From: Cerina litoralis
Lineage (GTDB): Bacteria; Bacteroidota; Bacteroidia; Flavobacteriales; Flavobacteriaceae
Direction: 5' to 3'
Length of the DNA stretch: 64,000 bases
NCBI GenBank assembly: GCA_022008415.1
Contig: JAIRBC010000004.1
Location: forward strand, 124,001-188,000
Shown here: in pieces, positions 43,611-51,476 of the stretch
Layout: every line of letters begins with the position of its first letter
Position numbering within the stretch: the first letter of the stretch is position 1
Notes under the pieces: generated by a model
What the model saw: only the letters and a program-made list of their open reading frames with translations
What the model was told of the DNA's origin: nothing
Databases searched by the model: none
Program-made: the position numbers and the translations under genes

Positions 43611-44957
43611 TCAACCCCGTGGTAAAATTCGTTTTCGGTTGTTGCGCTTGGGTTCAATATGGGTCCCGAATTCCGAATTGAACGCCGCAACGATTTCGGA
43701 TTCGTAATTTCTATAAAACTCGGGATCGAAATTGGCATCCCGTAAATGTTCCATTGCTAAATGGATCTTTATTTCTTCGGTCAGCCATCGGTCCACGACT
43801 TGGTGGCGAAGCCGTATCCCGAACGTGTTAATACCCAACAATTGTTTATTGTCTTTGTGGTAGGCGATGGTAACACACATTCTTTCCTTGGGATGTCGCC
43901 AATGAAAATGTGCTTCATATCCCTTTTTATCGGACTCGGGAAAAACCCATCCATAAGTTTGGTATTCGATATCCAAAAACTTGGCCGAGTTGAACCAATT
44001 CCCGGGATTGTAGGGCATTTTGTGGCCACAAACGGTGTGGGCAACGGCCTCGCCCATCATCCGTCCCGTGTACCACACCGCTTCCACAGATTTACGGTTG
44101 CCAATGGCCTCCCGTTGTTCCGCACAATCACCTATGGCATAAATATCGGGAATATTGGTCTCCAGATAGCGATTTACCAGAACACCCTTGCCCAGATCAA
44201 TACCGGAATCCTTTAAGAATTCGATATTTGGAGAGACCCCGGGGGCGAGCCCAACGAGGTTACATTCTATGGTCTCGCTCTTATCCGTCGTGACCGCCCT
44301 TACACGGCCATTTTCATCGGCTAATATTTCTACTAAGTTGGTATCCAGTCTCAAATCAATATGGTGTTCCCTAATGTGTTCGTTGATCATTTGGGACTCA
44401 CCTTTAGGGAGTACGACGTTCCAAAAGCTTTTTTCCCTGACCAACATGGTTACGGGTATTTCCCGACTGCGCAACATTTCTACGAGTTCTATTCCGATAA
44501 GACCGCCACCGACGATTACTGCCCGCCTACAAATATTTTTGTTGGGTGCATTGGTTTCCAACAAATCCAAGTCTTGTTTGGAATATAGCCCCTGAACGCC
44601 GTCTAAATCCTGGCCTGGCCATCCAAATTTGTTAGATTTAGAACCCGTGGCAATAATAAGTTTGTCGTATTCCAGGCTATTGAATGTTTTCAGAAATACT
44701 TTTTTATTGTCCGTGTCCACAGCGGTTACATAGTCTTGGAGCAGATCGATATCGTTCTTTTTCCAAAACCAATCCTCGTAGGGCTTTAAATGCCCAAACT
44801 CCATGTGGCCCATATACACGTACATTAGGGCGGTACGGGAAAAAAAATGTTCGGTCTCTGAGGAAACCAGGGTTATTTTATCGGAAGATTTCTTTCTGAT
44901 ATGTCGTGCAGCTGTGACCCCTGCAATGCCGTTTCCGATGATGACGATGTGATTCAT
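43611..44957 (-). CDS. FAD/NAD(P)-dependent oxidoreductase (NirB/rubredoxin-reductase-like)
   Basis: 448 residues. Dinucleotide folds: IIGNGIAGVTAARHI at the N-terminus (FAD), VIVGGGLIGIELVEML near 145 (NAD(P)H), and VPDIYAIGDCAE-type IYAIGDCAEQRE near 272. A C-terminal extension with FHWRHPKERMC and LRHQVVDRWL is longer than in rubredoxin reductases. No signal peptide, so it faces the cytoplasm. Cofactor and direction of transfer are inferred from the folds. It is probably the partner of the membrane polyferredoxin downstream. Confidence 0.88.
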   Translation of the reverse strand: MNHIVIIGNGIAGVTAARHIRKKSSDKITLVSSETEHFFSRTALMYVYMGHMEFGHLKPYEDWFWKKNDIDLLQDYVTAVDTDNKKVFLKTFNSLEYDKLIIATGSKSNKFGWPGQDLDGVQGLYSKQDLDLLETNAPNKNICRRAVIVGGGLIGIELVEMLRSREIPVTMLVREKSFWNVVLPKGESQMINEHIREHHIDLRLDTNLVEILADENGRVRAVTTDKSETIECNLVGLAPGVSPNIEFLKDSGIDLGKGVLVNRYLETNIPDIYAIGDCAEQREAIGNRKSVEAVWYTGRMMGEAVAHTVCGHKMPYNPGNWFNSAKFLDIEYQTYGWVFPESDKKGYEAHFHWRHPKERMCVTIAYHKDNKQLLGINTFGIRLRHQVVDRWLTEEIKIHLAMEHLRDANFDPEFYRNYESEIVAAFNSEFGTHIEPKRNNRKRILPRG

Positions 44958-45249
44958 TGAAGTTTCAGAATTTGATTTGAGGGCAATCTTCTGTTTTTTG
45001 TCGAACCTAAAGGTAAGAACTTATCCCAAGTGCCCAATTTGGAATGGATTTAATTAAGTAGCTGGTATAGGTTTCCTTAAATATAGTATTTTTAGAAATC
45101 GAACTCAAATTGATATTGAGGTACTATGTCCGTCTAAAAACGTGCATAGAAATTAATGTCTATCTAAAAGTAATGGCACAAGATTCTATTTACTGAGTTA
45201 AAATGTATTTTTAATACAGACCTTCTAGATATTGCCAATATAACCCTGT

Positions 45250-46251
45250 ATGAGAAAATGTATGCTCTTTTTGCTGTTTAGTATCCAGATTTCTTGCTCC
45301 GATAAGATTCTGGAAAAGATTGATGGTGTAAGTCTGGTTGCCTCCCGAGAGATGGTCAACCACGGGCATGTAGATGAACTTTTAAAGATTAATGCCAACT
45401 ACGTGTCTGTCATGCCTTTTGGATTTATACAGAACCTAAATTCCCCGGAAATTATTTTTAATTCCGACAGGCAGTGGTTTGGTGAGACGGTAAAAGGAAT
45501 ACAACAGTATATAGGTGTTTTGCAAAATAAGGGGATACGGGTAATGGTAAAGCCACAGATCTGGATTTGGAGGGGGGAGTTTACAGGGAAACTACAAATG
45601 TCTACCGAGGAAGATTGGAAAATTTTGGAGGAATCCTATGAGAAATTCATTTTGGCCTATGCGGTAGTGGCCCAGAAATCCAAGGTGCCCTTGTTCTGCA
45701 TGGGTACCGAATTGGAACTATTTGTCCAAAATAGACCCGCGTATTGGAGAGCGCTTATCTTAAAAATAAGGGAGGTATATCGAGGTAAGCTCACCTACGC
45801 CGCTAATTGGGACGAGTATACTAAAATACCATTTTGGGACGAGTTGGATTATATTGGGGTCGATGCTTATTTTCCCTTATCCGACGCCAAAACCCCTACT
45901 TTGGATCAGTTGCGCAAGGGTTGGCAAAAAGATAAGGAGAAGATGGGAACATTTAGTGGAATGATAAAGAAACCGATTTTGTTCACCGAATTTGGATACC
46001 GAAGCTGTGACTACACTGCTTGGAAACCTTGGTTGATGGACAGAAATGATACGACTGTAAATTTGGAAGGGCAGGCCAATGCAACCCAGGTTATATTTGA
46101 GGAATTTTGGAAAGAGGAATGGTTTGCCGGGGGGTTCATATGGAAATGGTTCATTGACCATGAGCGATCGGGTGGGGAAGAGGATAACCGTTTTACGCCA
46201 CAGAATAAACCTGCGGAGGCAATCATAAGGGAATTTTATGGAAAGAATTAA
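45250..46251 (+). CDS. GH113-like glycoside hydrolase lipoprotein
   Basis: 333 residues with a lipobox (SIQISC, Cys16). The TIM-barrel body has the GH113/mannanase-like features: VSLVASREMVNHGHVDELL, KPQIWIWRGEF near 101-111, CMGTELELF with Glu154 as acid/base candidate, IGVDAYFPL, and LFTEFGYRS with Glu247 as nucleophile. GH113 enzymes cleave beta-mannan, but this family is wide and other substrates are possible. A surface or periplasmic location is likely. It is divergent from the flavoprotein gene, with a 293-bp AT-rich gap in which I see no clear promoter. Confidence 0.8.
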   Translation: MRKCMLFLLFSIQISCSDKILEKIDGVSLVASREMVNHGHVDELLKINANYVSVMPFGFIQNLNSPEIIFNSDRQWFGETVKGIQQYIGVLQNKGIRVMVKPQIWIWRGEFTGKLQMSTEEDWKILEESYEKFILAYAVVAQKSKVPLFCMGTELELFVQNRPAYWRALILKIREVYRGKLTYAANWDEYTKIPFWDELDYIGVDAYFPLSDAKTPTLDQLRKGWQKDKEKMGTFSGMIKKPILFTEFGYRSCDYTAWKPWLMDRNDTTVNLEGQANATQVIFEEFWKEEWFAGGFIWKWFIDHERSGGEEDNRFTPQNKPAEAIIREFYGKN

Positions 46252-46611
46252 ATGCTCTCGTTGTTTTTTCTCCCTCCCATGGACATTCCCAAATTTTAGC
46301 GACCATTGTTTTATATTTGATTGGGTGTTATCTTATTTTTTCCCCAATTGAAAAATTCTGCCTTTAATCAATCATAATGGTTCGCATTGAACTTTTTTAA
46401 ATTGGGATTTTTACAAAATCGGCCCATGCGTTTTCACTAGTTCTTATACACCCTAGCTTTGTTGAAGAGCTTCCTTTTAGCTCAGGCTATAGTTGCGTTT
46501 TTTGCCTCTTTACTGCACAGAATATCACCGTCGTTTCTGTACACTTTATTTTTGTACAAAACCTTACTGTTGACACGATCATTTGGATTTGGGATTAATA
46601 TTTGATAATCT
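46252..46611. other. Spacer upstream of the amidase, with candidate promoter; no gene
   Basis: 360 bp between the GH113-like gene and the Amidase_3 gene. A minus-strand open frame at 46482-46706 overlaps the amidase and shows no protein-like features. The promoter element and paired TGTACA sites at 46538-46558 lie near its right end. Confidence 0.45.
46538..46558 (+). promoter_or_regulatory. -7 element flanked by two TGTACA sites, upstream of the amidase
   Basis: TATTTTTG at 46547-46554 matches TAnnTTTG. Two self-complementary TGTACA hexamers at 46538-46543 and 46553-46558, 15 bp apart, flank and partly overlap it. This could be a repressor-type operator. The start would be about 50 nt before the gene. 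Confidence 0.35.
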
Positions 46612-47673
46612 TTGTGGAAATTCTTTAATGTGGACTTCTTCAGAAATAGAGCAATCCTTTTTTTTGCTTTTCTACTTTTTGTATTTAAGGTATTCCCCCA
46701 GGACACACTTCAAACCGTCATTGCCCGGCAAGGTGACGGGATATATTCCTTACTTAGAAAACAGGGGATAGATCCTACAAAGCACTATCGGGAATTTATT
46801 GAGTTAAATAGGGAGAGTTTGGGAGTAGACGATCAATTACTTGTCGATAAAGCGTATCGCATACCTTCGGTCAAGGTAGATTCGCTTACCGTTGTAGATT
46901 CCATTCAAAAAATTTCCAAGGACCTTAAACCCGTGGATGGGGTAGAGTATTCCATTTTTGGTCCTGAACATTCCCTAGTGTTAAATGTGAGCGACAAATT
47001 GGAAGGGGCTGTATATTACTTGGTTTCGGGCCATGGTGGTCCGGACCCCGGAGCTGTTGAGCAGTATGATGGAAAAATAATCGCCGAGGATGAATACGCT
47101 TATGACGTTACCCTTCGATTGGCCAAGGAATTATTGGCCAATGGGGCAAAGGTATATATCATTGTGCGCGATCCGGACGACGGGATAAGGGACCAAATGG
47201 CATTGGAAATAGACAGGGACGAAGTGGTGTACCCCAACGAGGTGATTCCGTTAAACCAGTTGTCGCGACTGGAGCAGCGGGTAGAGGTAGTAAATGAATT
47301 GTATAAGGAACATACGGGCCATTACCAAAGGTTGATCGTCACCCATGTAGACAGTCGCAGCGAAGGCACAAATATTGACGTGTTTTTTTATTATCACGAG
47401 GACAGCAAAAATGGGCAGCGTTTAGCCGAAAATATCCATAAGACCTTTCATGATAAATATGCAACATACCAGCCAAATAGGGATTATTTGGGCACATTTT
47501 CCGATCGGAGCAACCTTTATTTGGTAAAAAAGACCTTACCTGCCATGGTTTATATAGAATTAGGCAATATCCGGAACAAAAAGGACCAAAAGAGAATTTT
47601 GGATCCCGAGAACCGACAAGCCTTGGCCAAATGGATAGCGGAGGGGGTAATGTTGGATTTTGACACGAAATAG
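46612..47673 (+). CDS. N-acetylmuramoyl-L-alanine amidase (Amidase_3)
   Basis: 353 residues from TTG 46612; a GTG at 46630 is an alternative, and no ATG precedes the signal. The signal segment is ILFFAFLLFVFKVFPQ. A short LysM-like region (DGIYSLLRKQGIDPTKHY) precedes the catalytic domain. Zinc ligands and base: His141 in SGHGGPDPGA, Glu159, His245 in VTHVDSR, and Glu316 in YIELGNI. The enzyme cleaves the bond between MurNAc and the stem peptide in the periplasm, as in cell separation or turnover. It converges on the TIGR04283 gene 37 bp downstream. Confidence 0.9.
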   Translation: MWKFFNVDFFRNRAILFFAFLLFVFKVFPQDTLQTVIARQGDGIYSLLRKQGIDPTKHYREFIELNRESLGVDDQLLVDKAYRIPSVKVDSLTVVDSIQKISKDLKPVDGVEYSIFGPEHSLVLNVSDKLEGAVYYLVSGHGGPDPGAVEQYDGKIIAEDEYAYDVTLRLAKELLANGAKVYIIVRDPDDGIRDQMALEIDRDEVVYPNEVIPLNQLSRLEQRVEVVNELYKEHTGHYQRLIVTHVDSRSEGTNIDVFFYYHEDSKNGQRLAENIHKTFHDKYATYQPNRDYLGTFSDRSNLYLVKKTLPAMVYIELGNIRNKKDQKRILDPENRQALAKWIAEGVMLDFDTK

Positions 47674-47710
47674 TGTCCAAAACGGTCATCTAGGAAAGTG
47701 CGCATTGTAA

Positions 47711-48424
47711 TTAATCCACAATCTTTCTTTTATAGTAATCGTACAATTCTTTTGGTCCGGCCCCCAAGTAGTTCTTTAAGTGTATTACGCCAAAGTGGTA
47801 CTGCAAATTGACCATTCCGTTGCTGCGATATTTTCTAGCGGAGGTCACTACACTTTGAGGTAATACCTTAAATTCTGATGCTTTGTACAATCGGCCTGCA
47901 AACTCGCTATCCTCATAAATGATATACTCTTCGTTATATCCCCCTAATTTTTGGAAGAGTTCCTTCGTGACGAACAGGGACTGGTCCCCTCCGCGGCAAA
48001 CCTTATAATTGAACCTTGTAAAATAGGCAAACCGGGAAAGAAACCAATGGTCGCTGTCGAATTTCATTCTAAAACATCCGGCCAAATTTCCATAATTGAC
48101 GGCGTTGGTGATATGAAGGTCAAAATGAGGTGGCGGTATGGTATCGACATGTAAAAAGTAAAGAATATTCCCAGAGGCGTACCGCGCTCCAACATTCATC
48201 TGTTTGGCACGGCCCTTGGTCGATGATATTACAGTTACTCCCTTCATTTCGGCAACTTTAAAGGTGTCGTCCCTACTGCCCCCATCAATAACCAAGATTT
48301 CCCTGACCAGCGGTGTTCGAAGTTCTAGGAGGTAGTTTAGCAAAGTGCCAATGCATTTTTCTTCATTTAGTACGGGAATTACGATACTGATGGTGTTGAT
48401 ATTTTTTGCAGGTAAAAAATTCAT
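47711..48424 (-). CDS. TIGR04283 family glycosyltransferase
   Basis: 237 residues from ATG 48424 (the frame continues to 48535 with a hydrophobic leader that is not typical of the family). GT2 features: ISIVIPVLNEEKCIG, LVIDGGSRDDTF, the family mark STKGRAKQMNVGA, LHVDTIPPP (DxD region) and CRGGDQSLFV. TIGR04283 transferases occur with TIGR04282 proteins and in arsenosugar gene clusters. The TIGR04282 gene is at the opposite end of this window, so the pair is split here; no arsS or methyltransferase gene is adjacent. Confidence 0.85.
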   Translation of the reverse strand: MNFLPAKNINTISIVIPVLNEEKCIGTLLNYLLELRTPLVREILVIDGGSRDDTFKVAEMKGVTVISSTKGRAKQMNVGARYASGNILYFLHVDTIPPPHFDLHITNAVNYGNLAGCFRMKFDSDHWFLSRFAYFTRFNYKVCRGGDQSLFVTKELFQKLGGYNEEYIIYEDSEFAGRLYKASEFKVLPQSVVTSARKYRSNGMVNLQYHFGVIHLKNYLGAGPKELYDYYKRKIVD

Positions 48425-48600
48425 CGCGGTTGCCAATCGTATTTGGGCAGGTTTTTTATGAGCTGTTGTCAAAACTATAATTGCATAGAGTAAACAGTCA
48501 AATATATAGGATATATTTTGATTGCCCTTACCCATAAGATTGGGACTTGCATTGCTCTTAAAGTTATGTTAACCAACCCCCTGCTTTTTTAGCTTCTCTT

Positions 48601-48608
48601 TATTTTTG
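48601..48608 (+). promoter_or_regulatory. -7 element of the TonB-receptor-like gene
   Basis: TATTTTTG, an exact TAnnTTTG match 69 bp before the ATG. No clear -33 TTG. Confidence 0.35.
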
Positions 48609-48676
48609 GAATCGACCAAAATCAAGAACGCTGAAAATCTCCAAATCCAGGAGGTTTTTTCTACCAGACCCATCGA

Positions 48677-51427
48677 ATGAGCAAAATTGTTTCCGCCCTT
48701 TTATCGACCCTATTTTTCGTTTGTTTTTCCAATGCACAAGAGTTCCATGTTAAGGGAACTATAGTCGATAGCGACACCAAAGTCCCTTTGGATGCAGCTA
48801 CCGTATACGCCGAATCCTTAAGGGACAGCACAATGATTACCTATACCATTACCGAGCCAAACGGTACTTTTGAACTAGAGGGAAAGACCGACCTGAAAGA
48901 GGTACGGCTCAATTTTTCTTATAATGGATACAAGCCCTTGGTCATGAGATTGAACCTTAAACCTAAAATTGACCTAGGATTCCTTCATATGGAGGAAATG
49001 GCGGAGGAACTACAAGGAGTGCAAGTGGTTGCCGAAAGGGTACCGTTGGTCATAAAAAAGGACACCTTGGAGTTTAATGCAGACTCCTTTAAGACCCGGC
49101 CCGATGCTACCGTGGAGGACGTACTTAAGAAACTGCCCGGGGTAGATGTGGATACCGATGGCAAGATTACCGTGAACGGTAAGGAGGTAAACAAAGTGCT
49201 GGTTAACGGACAGGTGTTTTTTAGCAACGACCCTACGGTAGCTACCAAAAGTTTGCCAAAGGATGTCATAAGTAAAATACAGATTACGGACACCAAGACA
49301 AAGACACAGGAATACACCGGCCAGGAAGGGGATGGTGAAAACAAGACGATCAACCTTACCATTAAAGAGGATAAGAACAAGGGTTATTTGGGCAGGGGAT
49401 CCGCCGGGTATGGCACCAACGACCGCTATCAGGCCAACGGATTGCTCAATTATTTCAAGGATAAGGAACGCATCAGTTTTATTGGAACCGCCAACAATAT
49501 CAATAATGCAGGTTTTTCCTTCGATGAGGTGTACGATATGGTAGGAAATACCCGGGGTGGTTATAATTTTGCCAGTCAGGCCGGACTTTTCAATGGGTAC
49601 GGCAAGGGCATTACCACCTCTTCCACACTGGGTGCCAGTTATGCCAACAAGAAAAAAAACCAGTACGAAGTAAACGGAAACTACTTTTTCTCCTACAGCG
49701 ATTCTTATAACGATCAAAGGACTACCCGCGAAAATATCTTACCGGACAGCAAGTATTATACGGAGACCATTTCTAATTTTAATGGGACTACTAACTCCAA
49801 CATGGGTTCGGCCGGCCTAGAATTCGATATAGATAAAACGCTAAGGGTCAATATGGAGCCTTATATGAACATAAGTCGCACCAATTCATCAAACCTAAAA
49901 AATACTATTTCGACCGATGAGGAGGGTAATAAAATAAACAGCAACGAAACCATGACCGCAGACGATGGTATGCAGCGCAATTTTGCCAACCGCTTTGGCA
50001 TCATTAAAAAACTGGATACCGTTGGGAAATTTGTCCGTTTCTCTTTTAATAACAGAAATATTGAGAACCAAACGGTTTCACGGTTGAATTCCCTGAGGAA
50101 TATTTATGGGGATACACCGAGCGAGGAAATTTTGGATCAGCAGACCCAGGTGGACAATGATAATGACAACTACGAGTTGGAAGCATCGTTTAGGCAGCCC
50201 CTGGGCAATAAATTGTTTTTGGATGTTGAATATGAATACGATTACAGCCAACTCGCTAACACACGATCGGTATACGATTATGACAAGACTACCGATGATT
50301 ACACGCTTTTTAACGAAACGCTCAGCTCTGATTTTGATTTTAGAAATGTTCAGCAAACCTCTTCCCTATCCGTAAGAAAGGACGGCAAGAAACTTCGTTA
50401 TGGGGTCACCGCGGGCTATACGTTTACCAATCTTCGCAATCAGGATTATTTAAAGGATATTGGTTTTGCGAAGAAATATGAAAACCTGCTCTTTGATATG
50501 TATACCCGCTATACCATAGGTAAGAATAAACGATTCCGCTTAAATTATAACAGCAATTTGGATGTCCCATCGGTTAGCCAGTTGCAACCGGTGCCAAATG
50601 TGAACAACCCGTTGAATATCATCATTGGGAATCCCAATCTTAAGCCGGCCATTTCACATAGAATTCGTTTTAATTACAGTGACTACAATTGGAAAGATCG
50701 TACCGGATTCTATGTATACATGGGAATAACAATGGATGAGAACCGTGTTTCACAAGTAACGGTGACCGATGAGGACTTTATAAAGAAAACTACCTATACC
50801 AATGTAAATGGTAATTATGACGGTTATGGCGGGTTGGGGTATTCCAAGCAAGTTAAAAAGGACAGCACTTTTACCGCAAAGTTTAATTTTAGACCTTCCG
50901 TGAATTTCGGGAAGAATATTGGGTTTACCAATGGGGTGCAGTTAGAAGCTACTAGTATTAACGTATCCCCTAGGGCATATTTCACTTTTAATTTTGCAGA
51001 ATTGCTAGAGCTGGAGCCTAGATATTCCGTATCCTTTAATAATACCAAATACAATCTGGAAGATATGGACAGGGTAAAGTTCATTTCCCATAACGCCACG
51101 TTTAGGTTTACCACGTATTGGCCAGAAAATTTGATCTGGGGCAATGATATTACCTATCAGTATAACGGCGACGTAAGCCCCGGTTTTGATAAGGACGCTC
51201 TTTTTTGGAATGCCAGTCTTGGTTATCAAATGATGAAAAAAAACGGCACCTTAAAGGTAAGTGCCTATGATCTTTTAAACCAAAACAACAACACCCGTAG
51301 GACCACCGGGCAAGATTTTATCCAGGATTTCCAGGGCACGGTGCTAAAACGATATTTTATGTTGAGCTTTTCGTATAAGTTCGATCAATTTGGAGGTAAG
51401 AAACCCGGAGGTGGCTGGAGGTCTTAA
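48677..51427 (+). CDS. Outer-membrane TonB-receptor-like beta-barrel protein
   Basis: 916 residues. Signal peptide (about 1-20), then a CarboxypepD_reg-like domain (HVKGTIVDSDTKVPLDAATVY, residues 24-100), a TonB plug (VEDVLKKLPGVDVDTDGKITVNG near 150), and a long barrel to the aromatic C-terminus (KRYFMLSFSYKFDQFGG). This belongs to the group annotated as outer membrane beta-barrel family protein, related to TonB-dependent receptors but often without a SusD partner; none is here. The ligand is unknown. The barrel is Asn- and Tyr-rich, typical of the group. Confidence 0.88.
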   Translation: MSKIVSALLSTLFFVCFSNAQEFHVKGTIVDSDTKVPLDAATVYAESLRDSTMITYTITEPNGTFELEGKTDLKEVRLNFSYNGYKPLVMRLNLKPKIDLGFLHMEEMAEELQGVQVVAERVPLVIKKDTLEFNADSFKTRPDATVEDVLKKLPGVDVDTDGKITVNGKEVNKVLVNGQVFFSNDPTVATKSLPKDVISKIQITDTKTKTQEYTGQEGDGENKTINLTIKEDKNKGYLGRGSAGYGTNDRYQANGLLNYFKDKERISFIGTANNINNAGFSFDEVYDMVGNTRGGYNFASQAGLFNGYGKGITTSSTLGASYANKKKNQYEVNGNYFFSYSDSYNDQRTTRENILPDSKYYTETISNFNGTTNSNMGSAGLEFDIDKTLRVNMEPYMNISRTNSSNLKNTISTDEEGNKINSNETMTADDGMQRNFANRFGIIKKLDTVGKFVRFSFNNRNIENQTVSRLNSLRNIYGDTPSEEILDQQTQVDNDNDNYELEASFRQPLGNKLFLDVEYEYDYSQLANTRSVYDYDKTTDDYTLFNETLSSDFDFRNVQQTSSLSVRKDGKKLRYGVTAGYTFTNLRNQDYLKDIGFAKKYENLLFDMYTRYTIGKNKRFRLNYNSNLDVPSVSQLQPVPNVNNPLNIIIGNPNLKPAISHRIRFNYSDYNWKDRTGFYVYMGITMDENRVSQVTVTDEDFIKKTTYTNVNGNYDGYGGLGYSKQVKKDSTFTAKFNFRPSVNFGKNIGFTNGVQLEATSINVSPRAYFTFNFAELLELEPRYSVSFNNTKYNLEDMDRVKFISHNATFRFTTYWPENLIWGNDITYQYNGDVSPGFDKDALFWNASLGYQMMKKNGTLKVSAYDLLNQNNNTRRTTGQDFIQDFQGTVLKRYFMLSFSYKFDQFGGKKPGGGWRS

Positions 51428-51442
51428 TAGTATGTAATTTTT

Positions 51443-51463
51443 GGAAATTCAGAATTCAGAATT
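51443..51463. repeat. Heptamer repeat CAGAATT between convergent genes
   Basis: GGAAATT (51443), CAGAATT (51450) and CAGAATT (51457) are three consecutive 7-mers. They start 16 nt after the stop codon of the barrel gene and end 14 nt before the stop of the convergent peptidase gene. Confidence 0.65.
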
Positions 51464-51476
51464 ATGTTTGATGCCG

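Noticed and set aside
46482-46706. Minus-strand frame overlapping the amidase gene
   Set aside because: Covers the promoter and signal peptide of a clearly real gene on the other strand.
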